A stretch of DNA of 8,005 nucleotides from RUG563 sp964549135 (GCA_964549135.1 CAZJUJ010000080.1:1-8005), one strand, 5' to 3'; counted from the first letter of the stretch, positions 1-7,603 are shown. Translations and numbers: made by a program. Notes: a model not told the origin generated them from the letters alone.

Positions 1-1
1 T

Positions 2-100
2 CATCCAGAGCCGGTTTTCGGAAGGGGCGCGGGGGAACCACTTTTGACGCAAAAGTGGTTCCCCGCAAATATATCTCCCGCTCCTTCCCCGTTCCTCGTT
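2..100 (+). repeat. Intergenic hairpin repeat, copy 1
   Basis: This is one copy of a repeat of about 100 bp whose second copy lies inverted at 7403-7497. The first 20 bases (2-21) match the reverse complement of 7478-7497 exactly. The core is a perfect 15 bp stem: arm 32-46, 3-base loop ACG at 47-49, arm 50-64. The apical sequence CTTTTGACGCAAAAG is shared with copy 2. Possible outer pairing is GGAAGG (20-25) with CCTTCC (83-88). The 3' part is a pyrimidine-rich tract (75-100). No U-run follows the stem, so it is not a classical intrinsic terminator. It may be a REP-like or MITE-like dispersed element. It reaches the window edge, so its left boundary is unknown. Confidence 0.8.
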
Positions 101-133
101 CTGTGCGAAAGCATATAGTATTTTGCTGTGCAT

Positions 134-169
134 ATATTGTTATAGCCGAGAGGAGGAAAAATACAATAT
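134..169. repeat. Inverted repeat upstream of the importer promoter
   Basis: ATATTGT (134-140) and ACAATAT (163-169) are exact 7-base inverted arms separated by 22 bases, ending 15 bases before the -35 box at 184. The position suits an activator or upstream operator site, but the arms are AT-rich and short, so chance is a real alternative. The space between the arms contains an AGGAGG (151-156) that precedes no usable gene. Confidence 0.3.
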
Positions 170-183
170 TTGAAAAAAATGTG

Positions 184-211
184 TTGACAAAGAAGAGAAA
201 AGTATTATAAT
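184..211 (+). promoter_or_regulatory. Sigma-A promoter of the ABC importer operon
   Basis: A consensus -35 box TTGACA (184-189) and a consensus -10 box TATAAT (206-211) are separated by 16 bp. Transcription would begin near 218. The -10 box lies inside a perfect 15-base palindrome, GTATTATAATAATAC (202-216), which could be an operator occluding RNA polymerase. A strong constitutive-looking promoter on a nutrient importer usually implies control by a repressor, so the palindrome is the best local candidate site. Confidence 0.8.
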
Positions 212-217
212 AATACT

Positions 218-370
218 ACAGGCCACAAGCTGATCTTATGTGAAAACGGGCCATTGCCGTGTACGCAAGCATGCCTTAAACCACAGTTGTTTTTTCAGGA
301 GCGGTTTTTCCGGCTTCGTCGGAGTGAAGGAGCCGAGAAAATAAAAAAGCATTGGAAGGAAGGAATCCGA
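218..370 (+). promoter_or_regulatory. Long 5' leader of the binding-protein mRNA
   Basis: About 150 nt lie between the expected transcription start and the ATG at 371. I can see only small structures: a stem ACGG (246-249) with CCGT (257-260), and CGGCT (311-315) with AGCCG (331-335). There is a run of six T at 290-295 without a convincing GC-rich stem before it, so I do not call an attenuator. A TTG at 254 opens the binding-protein reading frame, but that extension lacks a ribosome site and is not used. The real ribosome site is the GGAAGGAAGG stretch at 355-364, about 6 bases before the ATG. No known riboswitch class was recognised. Confidence 0.4.
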
Positions 371-2155
371 ATGAAGAAACTCGTCGCTATCCTCCTCTCG
401 CTGGTCATGGTGCTTTCCATGACGGCTGCTCTCGCCGATACGGTTGAGCTGCCCCGCAACGAGACCCTGTACTTCGCTGGACAGCAGTGGGGTACCGTAA
501 ACAGCTGGAACATCATTGGCACCAACCAGAACAACGCCATGGCCATCTCCTCCGGTGCTGGCTATCGCACGCTGATGTTTGAAACCCTGTACATGTGGAA
601 TGTGATGGACGGCTCCATGACCGGCCTGCTGGCCAATGACGATTGGGCCTGGAATGAAGACATGACCGCCCTGACCCTGACCATCAAGGACGCCGCCAAG
701 TGGAGCGACGGCACCGCCGTCACCGCCGCCGATGTGGCCGCCACCTGGGATGTTTCCGTGAAGATCGGCAACGGCACCGGCAGCACCTATGGCGCCTACA
801 TTGCCTCCATCACCGCGGATGGCCAGAAGGTTACCATCAACTGCAAGCTGGATGACAACGGCACCCCCGTGAACCCCCTGAAGGTTCTGGATTTCCTGGT
901 GCTGGCCCCCATCGCCCAGGGCGCCTGGATTGACACCGTGGTTGCCCGCAACAACGGCGATTCCGTGGCGATCCTCAATGACGCCGGTGAAGACGTGGTC
1001 TGGTCCGGCCCCTACACCAAGTATTATGCCGACGATCAGAAGGTCGTTCTCGTCCGTGACGATAATTACTGGGGCCAGGATGCCTCCATGTGGGGCAAGC
1101 TGCCTGTTCCCAAGTACATCGCCCATGTGATGTATGCCGACAACGCCGCCGGTGAAGTGGCGCTGAAGGCCGGTGAAGTGGACGTTTGCCAGCAGTTCAT
1201 CGGCAACATCCAGAACCTGTGGCTGGAAGACGGGCTGCCCATTTCTACCTATTATGATGAAGCGCCCTATGGCGTCTGCCTGACCATGCCCACCGCCTGG
1301 TTCAACATGAACCTGCCCGTGCTGGCCGAAAATGCCGCGCTGCGCAAGGCCATCGCCATGGCCGTTGACTATGACACCATCATCGCCAACGCCATGACCA
1401 ATCAGAGCCCCTCCTTCTCGGATGTGCCCCGTTCCCTGATGAACCCCACCGCCGGTGAGCAGGCCATGTATGATCATGCCGCGGTTGCCGATCTGCAGTG
1501 GGCCGGCAATGACATCGAAGGCGCCAAGAAGCTGCTGGACGAAGCGGGCATCGTGGATAACGATGGCGACGGCTGGCGCGAATACAAGGGCGAAAAGATC
1601 TCTCTGAACGCCGTTTGCCCCAATGGCTGGTCCGATTGGCAGGCCTCCATGGAAGTGGTTGCCGCCGCCGGTTCCAAGATCGGTGTTGAGATCACCACCC
1701 TCTATCCCGAATATTCCATCTATCAGACCGTGTTCACCGATCCCGCCCAGAGCGAATACGCCATCTTCATGTGGTCTCCCGATGCCTCCACTCCCTCCAA
1801 TCCCTGGGGCCGTGTAAATCAGTTCATGGGCAAGGATTATGTGGGCGTTTCCAACAACTGGAGCGGCAACTGGGGCCAGTATGTGAATGATGAAGCCGAT
1901 GCGCTCATCAAGAAGATCCCCCTGACCACCGATTCTGAGGAGCTGAAGGCCCTCTACACCGAGCTGACCAAGATCTACCTGACCGAGGTTCCCAGCTTCT
2001 CCCTGATGTATCGTCCCTCCGTGTTCCACGCTGTCAATGAGAGCGTATGGACCAATTACCCCGCTGGCGATGATGGCCGCAATATCCCGCCGGCCGACTG
2101 CACCGATGGTTACGGCATCGCCGCCCTCTACGAGCTGGAGCTTGTAGCCGAATAA
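371..2155 (+). CDS. ABC importer solute-binding protein, family 5 (Opp/Dpp type)
   Basis: This encodes a 594-residue extracytoplasmic receptor that delivers substrate to the permeases encoded downstream. A signal peptide covers residues 1-22: MKK, a hydrophobic core, then ALA before Asp23. There is no lipobox cysteine, which is odd for a Gram-positive importer. Family 5 hallmarks are visible: WSDGTAVTAADVAATWD (111-127), DNYWG (231-235), the NMNLP...LRKAIAMAVD stretch (312-333) and the acidic DNDGDGWRE turn (396-404). Length is typical for the family or slightly above it. The start is fixed by a purine-rich ribosome site and the signal peptide. The substrate is not proven. The mature N-terminus (RNETLYFAGQQW, then WN) and the many Trp and Tyr residues resemble family 5 receptors for beta-linked oligosaccharides in Thermotoga as I remember them, so sugar rather than peptide uptake is possible. 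It is the first gene of the operon and is followed by a hairpin. Confidence 0.93.
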   Translation: MKKLVAILLSLVMVLSMTAALADTVELPRNETLYFAGQQWGTVNSWNIIGTNQNNAMAISSGAGYRTLMFETLYMWNVMDGSMTGLLANDDWAWNEDMTALTLTIKDAAKWSDGTAVTAADVAATWDVSVKIGNGTGSTYGAYIASITADGQKVTINCKLDDNGTPVNPLKVLDFLVLAPIAQGAWIDTVVARNNGDSVAILNDAGEDVVWSGPYTKYYADDQKVVLVRDDNYWGQDASMWGKLPVPKYIAHVMYADNAAGEVALKAGEVDVCQQFIGNIQNLWLEDGLPISTYYDEAPYGVCLTMPTAWFNMNLPVLAENAALRKAIAMAVDYDTIIANAMTNQSPSFSDVPRSLMNPTAGEQAMYDHAAVADLQWAGNDIEGAKKLLDEAGIVDNDGDGWREYKGEKISLNAVCPNGWSDWQASMEVVAAAGSKIGVEITTLYPEYSIYQTVFTDPAQSEYAIFMWSPDASTPSNPWGRVNQFMGKDYVGVSNNWSGNWGQYVNDEADALIKKIPLTTDSEELKALYTELTKIYLTEVPSFSLMYRPSVFHAVNESVWTNYPAGDDGRNIPPADCTDGYGIAALYELELVAE

Positions 2156-2167
2156 CATTTTTACCGC

Positions 2168-2206
2168 GGAAGCGGCCATGCATCGGCTTGAAGCATGGCC
2201 GCTTCC
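2168..2206 (+). terminator. Intercistronic hairpin, likely partial terminator or mRNA stabiliser
   Basis: A perfect 14 bp stem, GGAAGCGGCCATGC (2168-2181) with GCATGGCCGCTTCC (2193-2206), closes an 11-base loop. It starts 12 bases after the binding-protein stop codon. Only TTGCTT follows, so there is no good U-run and read-through into the permease genes is expected. In binding-protein transport operons such hairpins commonly keep the receptor mRNA more abundant than the permease mRNA. That role is inferred here from position and structure. Confidence 0.7.
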
Positions 2207-2214
2207 TTGCTTAC

Positions 2215-2225
2215 AAGGGGGAAGG
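2215..2225 (+). promoter_or_regulatory. Ribosome binding site that fixes the first permease start
   Basis: The purine tract AAGGGGGAAGG ends 4 bases before the ATG at 2230. An in-frame ATG at 2188 lies inside the loop of the preceding hairpin with no ribosome site, so translation from 2230 is preferred. Confidence 0.7.
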
Positions 2226-2229
2226 GAAC

Positions 2230-3234
2230 ATGAAGGGCTACCGCAAATATTTCTGCAAGAAGATTCTGTGGTTCCTGATCACGTTCGTCGTTGCGGTGAT
2301 CTTGAACTTTATTCTGCCGCGGCTGATGCCCGCCGATCCCGTGGCGGCCATCACCGGCAAAATGGCGCAGGGCATGACGGACACCAGCGCCGTGCAGGAG
2401 CTTTATAAGCGCTATGAGCAGGAATTCGGCACCAATAAGCCGATGACCGAGCAATTCTTCATCTTCGTGAAAAACATGTTTCGGGGGGATTTCGGCACAT
2501 CCTTCAGCCAGTATCCCCGCAAGGTGACCGATATCATTTCCAGTGCCATTCTCTGGACCATCGCATTGCAGCTTCCCGCCATCATCGTGGGCTGGCTGCT
2601 GGGCAATCTTCTGGGCGCGCTGGCCGCCTATATCCGCAAGGGCTTTGATAAGGTGCTTTTGCCGCTTTCGCTGTTCATCAGCAATATTCCCGCCTTCGGC
2701 ATGGCAGTCATTCTTCTGGTATTGTTTGCTGTGAATCTGAAAATCGCCCCCATCAGCGGCGGTTATGCATTTGATATGATCCCCAATTTCAGCTGGAATT
2801 TCATTAAATCCGTCATTTCCCATTATCAGCTGCCCTTCTGGTCGATCGTGCTGGTATCCATCGGCGGTCAGGCGGTGGGCATGCGCTCCATGTCCATTTA
2901 TGAATTGAATGCTGATTACGTCAAGTATTCCCGCTTCCTGGGCATCAAGGATCGCAAGATCGTGGGCTATGTATTCCGCAATGCCATGCTGCCCCAGGTT
3001 ACCGGCCTGGCCCTGTCCCTGGGCACCATGATCGGCGGCGCGCTGGTAGCAGAAATTATTTTCAGCTATCCCGGCCTGGGCTCCACCATGTATACCGCCG
3101 TCACCGCAGCCGATTATCCCCTGATCTCGGCAACCACGCTGATCATTACCATCATGGTGCTGATTGCAACCTTCCTGCTGGATATTATCTATGGCTTCAT
3201 CGATCCGCGGGTCAAGGCCGCGCAGCTTGACTGA
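2230..3234 (+). CDS. ABC importer permease, OppB/DppB type
   Basis: This encodes a 334-residue inner-membrane subunit, one of the two that form the translocation channel. Helices are predicted near residues 12-30, 109-134, 142-168, 200-217, 257-278 and 300-323, with the long soluble loop after helix 1 that is usual for OppB. The loop contacting the ATPase (EAA-type) spans about 230-257 (YVKYSRFLGIK...RNAMLPQVT). The end shows the familiar FSYPGLG (278-284) and YGFIDPRVK (321-329). Length matches the family norm of roughly 305-340 residues. The start at 2230 was chosen for its ribosome site over an in-frame ATG at 2188. The gene is followed after 13 bp by the partner permease, whose ribosome site directly abuts this stop codon. 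Family assignment is secure; substrate is unknown. Confidence 0.93.
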   Translation: MKGYRKYFCKKILWFLITFVVAVILNFILPRLMPADPVAAITGKMAQGMTDTSAVQELYKRYEQEFGTNKPMTEQFFIFVKNMFRGDFGTSFSQYPRKVTDIISSAILWTIALQLPAIIVGWLLGNLLGALAAYIRKGFDKVLLPLSLFISNIPAFGMAVILLVLFAVNLKIAPISGGYAFDMIPNFSWNFIKSVISHYQLPFWSIVLVSIGGQAVGMRSMSIYELNADYVKYSRFLGIKDRKIVGYVFRNAMLPQVTGLALSLGTMIGGALVAEIIFSYPGLGSTMYTAVTAADYPLISATTLIITIMVLIATFLLDIIYGFIDPRVKAAQLD

Positions 3235-3247
3235 GGGAGGAAAGAAA

Positions 3248-4495
3248 ATGAAAAATACATTGCGTCAGATTTTCCATTCCCCCAAATTCGTAGGCGGCTT
3301 CGTGATCTTTGTGGCCATTCTGCTGCTGCTTTTCATCTATCCCCTGATCAATCCCGGCAATCCCCTGGAAATGATCGGTGTGGGCACCTTTGCCAAGCCC
3401 GGCGTATATGTATCGCTGTATGACGCCGTCAATACCGAAACCGAATCCCTGCGGCTGGCCGATGCGGCGGATAAGCGCCTGGCCAAGCAGCTCCGGGATG
3501 AGGATCGGGTGAGCATGGCCACCTGGTTTGAAAAGGCAGGGGTGGATGTATCGGATCTGGATATCAACGATACGGATACGCTGCTGGCCATGTGGGATGC
3601 GCATTATGAGGATATCAAGCTCAAGGGCATGACCAACGCCCAGCGCCGCAATTATCGTCTGCTTAACAACCGCCTGCAGGAACTGAAGGCGGGCGAAACG
3701 CTGATCCTTTCCACCACCAATGATGAAACGGGCGAACTGGAGGAAAAGAGCAAGATCGGGAAGAACGATTATGTCAATGTAGGCGATGTGGCCAATGTAA
3801 AGAATCTGCCCCTTGGCACTGATAACTTTGGCCGCGATGTGCTGAAGGAATTGGTGTCCGCCACCGGCACATCCATCATCATCGGCCTGATTGCCGGGGC
3901 CGTGGCTACCGTTATCGGCCTTTCCTTCGGCCTGCTGGCCGGGTATCTGGGCGGCGTTGCCGATGATATCATCATGTTTATCACCAATGTGTTCACCGTC
4001 ATTCCCGGCTTTGTGCTGCTGATCCTCATTTCCTATTCCATCGGTCAGGATCAGCGCGGGGCAAGCGTGGTGGCGCTGGTCATAGGCCTTACCAGCTGGA
4101 CCTGGACGGCCCGCTCGGTGCGCTCCCAGGTCATCAGCCTCCGCAACCGCGATCACGTCAATCTTTCCAAGCTCAGCGGGCATAGCATGCTGCGCATTAT
4201 CGCGGCGGATATTCTGCCCTATATTGCCAGCTATGTGGTCATGGCGTTCATTCTGCAGGTATCCAGCGCCATCCTCAGCGAGGCGCAGCTGAGCCTGCTG
4301 GGCCTTGGCCCCAAGACCACCGAGGTGCCTACCCTGGGGCTGATGATGAACTGGGCCATGCTCTATTCCGCGCATACGAATGGCTCCTGGTGGGCGTATT
4401 TCCCCGTGATACTGACCATCACGCTCATTTCGTTCTCGCTGAATCTGATGAATACCGGGCTTGACCAGGTATTCAATCCCACCCTGAGAGATTAA
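3248..4495 (+). CDS. ABC importer permease, OppC/DppC type with a large extra segment
   Basis: This 415-residue membrane protein is the partner channel subunit. Helix 1 is at about 15-36. The family landmark that precedes helix 2, here LGTDNFGRD, appears only at 189-197, whereas in ordinary DppC (about 280-300 residues) it follows helix 1 after some 30 residues. Residues 40-188 therefore carry an insertion of roughly 120 residues, charged and mostly helical-looking (for example 66-99 and 127-148), predicted to be extracytoplasmic. From 189 on the protein is standard: helices near 208-233, 240-266, 272-287, 322-346 and 384-403, with the ATPase-contact loop at about 301-326. The ATG at 3248 has GGGAGG (3235-3240) upstream. 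The insertion has no cysteines and no motif I recognise. It may scaffold the binding protein, which lacks a lipid anchor. The core family call is firm; the insert's role is inference. Confidence 0.92.
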   Translation: MKNTLRQIFHSPKFVGGFVIFVAILLLLFIYPLINPGNPLEMIGVGTFAKPGVYVSLYDAVNTETESLRLADAADKRLAKQLRDEDRVSMATWFEKAGVDVSDLDINDTDTLLAMWDAHYEDIKLKGMTNAQRRNYRLLNNRLQELKAGETLILSTTNDETGELEEKSKIGKNDYVNVGDVANVKNLPLGTDNFGRDVLKELVSATGTSIIIGLIAGAVATVIGLSFGLLAGYLGGVADDIIMFITNVFTVIPGFVLLILISYSIGQDQRGASVVALVIGLTSWTWTARSVRSQVISLRNRDHVNLSKLSGHSMLRIIAADILPYIASYVVMAFILQVSSAILSEAQLSLLGLGPKTTEVPTLGLMMNWAMLYSAHTNGSWWAYFPVILTITLISFSLNLMNTGLDQVFNPTLRD

Positions 4496-4508
4496 GGAGG
4501 AGACAGGC

Positions 4509-5508
4509 ATGGCAAAGACAATGCTGGAAGTCAGAGAGCTGACGACCAAATATATCACGCGCTTCCATGAAGACGTGTATGCCGTGGATCATGTCTCCCT
4601 CAAAATTGAGGAAGGCAAGAGCCTGGGCATCGCGGGCGAAAGCGGATGCGGCAAATCGACGCTGGCCCTTTCCCTGATGGGCTATTATTTCCCGCCGCTG
4701 CATTATATGAGCGGCGATATCATCATCGACGGCAAGAATATCTCCGGTATGGATCCGGATACGGTGCGCAAAAACGTGCTGGGCACGGAAATCGCCTATA
4801 TTCCCCAGGCGGCCATGAATGCCCTGAACCCCACCATCCGCATCAGTAAATTTGTGGAGGATGTAATCCGCGCCCATGACCCCAAGGCGGATAAAAAGCA
4901 GATCCAGGAGATGGCCAAGGCCCGCTTTGCCGAATTGGGCCTGCCGGTTGAGGCGCTGGGCCGCCATGCGGTGGAATTATCCGGCGGCATGAAGCAGCGG
5001 GTGGTCATTGCCGTTTCCACCATCCTCAATCCCAAGGTACTCATTGCCGATGAGCCCTCCTCCGCGCTGGATGTAACCAGCCAGAAGATGGTCATCAAGA
5101 TGCTGCGCGATATGATGGAAAAGGGCTATATCAAGGCCATGATCTTTATCACCCATGAATTGCCCCTGCTCTATAATGTCACCGATGATATTATGGTCAT
5201 GTACGCCGGGCAGATTGTGGAGCGCGGCAGCGCCAAGGAAATGGTCTTTGATCCCATTCATCCCTATTCCCGGGGTCTGATGAATTCCATCCTGGTGCCT
5301 GAGGAGGGCACCCGCGCCAATAAGCTCATCGCCATTCCCGGCACGCCGCCCAACCTGAAAAAGCCGCCCCAGGGCTGCCGGTTTGCCGAGCGGTGCCGGT
5401 ATGCCACGGCGGCCTGCCGCGTAAACGCCATGCCCATGCTGGATATGGAGGGCGGGCGCGCCTATCGCTGTGGTCATTCCGTGACGCATCTGAGGGAGGT
5501 ATACGGCC

Positions 5509-5519
<11 letters not shown>
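4509..5519 (+). CDS. ABC importer ATPase, OppD/DppD type with C-terminal Cys cluster
   Basis: This 336-residue cytoplasmic ATPase powers import as one half of a heterodimer with the next gene product. In order: Walker A GESGCGKST (43-51), Q-loop Gln100 in AYIPQ, signature LSGGM (157-161), Walker B VLIADEP (177-183), D-loop SALD (185-188) and switch His216. The C-terminal Opp/Dpp extension starts at HPY (251-253) and holds Cys290, Cys296, Cys303 and Cys321, the spaced cysteines known in this family to ligate an iron-sulfur cluster. All catalytic residues are intact, so it should be active. Length is normal. The ribosome site AAGGAGG (4494-4500) overlaps the stop codon of the permease gene, and the 3' end overlaps the next start by 11 bases, both favouring coupled translation. 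Confidence 0.95.
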
Positions 5520-6336
<817 letters not shown>

Positions 6337-6401
6337 GGGCGGCGCAGCGGCCTGATGCCGGGGCGGCGGCCTGCCTTCTGCGGGTGGGCCGGGCCTGCTT
6401 T

Positions 6402-6436
6402 TCACCCATGCACCGAAAAAGGCATGGGTGATTTTT
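6402..6436 (+). terminator. Intrinsic terminator of the importer operon
   Basis: A perfect 10 bp stem, TCACCCATGC (6402-6411) with GCATGGGTGA (6422-6431), has a 10-base A-rich loop and is followed by TTTTT (6432-6436). It begins 65 bases after the last ATPase stop codon and lies before the deacetylase promoter, so it separates the two transcription units. The 6337-6401 stretch before it is very GC-rich and holds no gene I can support. Confidence 0.88.
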
Positions 6437-6466
6437 CTGTGACAGGGGTAAGAAGCCTATCTGGCT

Positions 6467-6495
6467 TTGACGGCGGGGGGCGGCTATGCTACAAT
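6467..6495 (+). promoter_or_regulatory. Sigma-A promoter of the deacetylase gene
   Basis: TTGACG (6467-6472) and TACAAT (6490-6495) are separated by 17 bp, with TG at 6487-6488 giving an extended -10. Transcription would start near 6502. The start of the transcript can fold: CGGCCGGGC (6501-6509) pairs with GCCCCGCCG (6517-6525) with one mismatch and a 7-base loop. This may protect the 5' end of the mRNA. Confidence 0.78.
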
Positions 6496-6551
6496 GGTAT
6501 CGGCCGGGCTGCATGGGCCCCGCCGCACAATGAAATGATCATAGGATGAAT

Positions 6552-6557
6552 GAGGTG
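6552..6557 (+). promoter_or_regulatory. Ribosome binding site that fixes the deacetylase start
   Basis: GAGGTG lies 9 bases before the ATG at 6567. The earlier in-frame ATG at 6546 has only a weak AGG immediately next to it and places this good ribosome site inside the coding region, so 6567 is the preferred start. Confidence 0.65.
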
Positions 6558-6566
6558 AATATTTCC

Positions 6567-7400
6567 ATGACGGATCTGTGGATGCGTTTTCCCGGCGGCG
6601 TCTTAAAGACGCTGACCCTCAGCTATGATGACGGGGTGGAGCAGGATGCCCGTCTGCTCAGCATCATGAATCAAAATGGCCTGAAGGGCGCCTTTAATCT
6701 GAATGGCGGTTTATTTGCGCCCGAGGGCACGGTTTACCCTGCGGGGCGGATTCATCGCCGCATGACGGAGCGGGCGGCGGTGGCGCTGCTGGCGGAATCC
6801 GGCCAGGAGATTGCCCTGCATGGCTATGCCCATGGCGATCATCCCGCGCTGCCGCCTGCCTTCGCCGTATGGCAGATCGTGAAGGATAAGGAGACCCTTG
6901 AAAGCACCTTCCAACGCATTATCCGGGGCATGGCGTATCCCTACGGCACCTTTGAGCCCGCCTTTACCCAGGCGATGAAGGATAGCGGCGTGGCCTATGC
7001 CCGCACCACCCAGGCCACCCATTGCTTTGATCTGCCCCATGACTGGCTTACCCTGCATCCTACCTGCCATCATGCCGATCCGCAGCTGATGAAGCTGGCC
7101 CGGGCCTTTGCGGAAGAGCCGGCGTGCCGGGCGCAGATGTTCTATCTCTGGGGCCACAGCTATGAATTCGAGGCCGATAATAACTGGCATGTAATCGAGG
7201 AATTTGCCCAGTATATGGGCGGGCGCGAGGATATCTGGTATGCCACCAATATCCAGATTCATGATTATATCGAGGCCTGGCGCGGCGTTCATATCAGCGC
7301 CAATGGCTGCCGCCTGTATAATCCCGGCGTGATTCCCCTCTGGTTTGCCGCCGATGGAAAGGTGTATTGCCTGGAGGGCGGCAAGGAAATCGCGCTGTAA
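6567..7400 (+). CDS. NodB/CE4-type polysaccharide deacetylase, cytoplasmic
   Basis: This 277-residue putative carbohydrate esterase 4 would remove N- or O-acetyl groups from a glycan using a bound metal. Counting from the ATG at 6567, motif 1 is LSYDDG (18-23, with Asp21 as predicted base and Asp22 as metal ligand). Motif 2 is HGYAH (85-89, giving the two metal-binding His). Motif 3 is AYPYGTF (123-129), a variant of the usual RPPYG. A late LWGHSYEFE (194-202) supplies His197. There is no signal peptide or membrane helix, so unlike peptidoglycan deacetylases it should act inside the cell. Similar short proteins beginning with an RFPGG-like N-terminus are, from memory, common in gut Firmicutes with unknown substrates. 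An ATG at 6546 would add 7 residues. The gene has its own promoter and lies just downstream of the importer operon. Substrate is not deducible. Confidence 0.85.
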   Translation: MTDLWMRFPGGVLKTLTLSYDDGVEQDARLLSIMNQNGLKGAFNLNGGLFAPEGTVYPAGRIHRRMTERAAVALLAESGQEIALHGYAHGDHPALPPAFAVWQIVKDKETLESTFQRIIRGMAYPYGTFEPAFTQAMKDSGVAYARTTQATHCFDLPHDWLTLHPTCHHADPQLMKLARAFAEEPACRAQMFYLWGHSYEFEADNNWHVIEEFAQYMGGREDIWYATNIQIHDYIEAWRGVHISANGCRLYNPGVIPLWFAADGKVYCLEGGKEIAL

Positions 7401-7402
7401 GC

Positions 7403-7497
7403 CGAAGAGCAGGGGGAGAACGGGGGGAGATATTGCGGGAGGATGCTTTTGCGTCAAAAGCATCCTCCCGCGCTCTCCCGAAAACCGGCTCTGGATG
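7403..7497 (-). repeat. Intergenic hairpin repeat, copy 2 (inverted relative to copy 1)
   Basis: This starts 2 bases after the deacetylase stop codon. The core is a perfect 17 bp stem: arm 7435-7451, loop CGT (7452-7454), arm 7455-7471. An outer helix GGGAGA (7425-7430) with TCTCCC (7474-7479) adds 6 bp. Positions 7478-7497 are the exact reverse complement of 2-21 in copy 1. The hairpin tip is identical to copy 1 in matching orientation, while the middle of the stem differs at six successive pairs, all compensated. It could end deacetylase transcription by structure, but no U-run follows. Confidence 0.82.
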
Positions 7498-7540
7498 GTT
7501 CATGGGTGGATCTTGCTAAATTGAACGCCAGATTGGCAAA

Positions 7541-7603
7541 GAGGACAAAATGCCTTTGGCTCAAAAGTTACCTCCCACAGAATAATTCCCATTTTCTACG
7601 GCT
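7541..7603 (-). repeat. Possible decayed third copy of the hairpin repeat
   Basis: Read on the minus strand, 7576 down to 7541 begins GGGAGG, then three bases, then CTTTTGA, as in copy 2, and then degrades. Pairing survives only partly: GAGG (7541-7544) with CCTC (7571-7574), and CTTTG (7554-7558) against CAAAAG (7562-7567). The flank up to 7603 only loosely resembles the conserved flank of copies 1 and 2. Chance similarity cannot be excluded. The rest of 7498-7700 contains no gene I can support; it holds small stems such as TTGCCT (7651-7656) with AGGCAA (7671-7676). Confidence 0.4.

Noticed and set aside
149..190. AGGAGG at 151-156 suggesting a small leader gene
   Set aside because: The only nearby start is a TTG opening a 5-codon frame, and it lies upstream of the mapped promoter -10.
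241..254. Possible catabolite-response (cre) site, TGAAAACGGGCCAT
   Set aside because: The left half fits the cre pattern but the right half lacks the closing CA at the required spacing.
236..2179. Long minus-strand open frame opposite the binding-protein gene
   Set aside because: It is Gly, His and Ile rich and without family motifs, mirroring the codon bias of the real gene on the + strand. The same holds for the long minus-strand frames at 2161-2823, 3212-4558, 4473-5567 and 6711-7463.
6337..6549. Small plus-strand open frame through the intergenic region (6355-6549)
   Set aside because: It runs across the intrinsic terminator and the deacetylase promoter and has no ribosome site.
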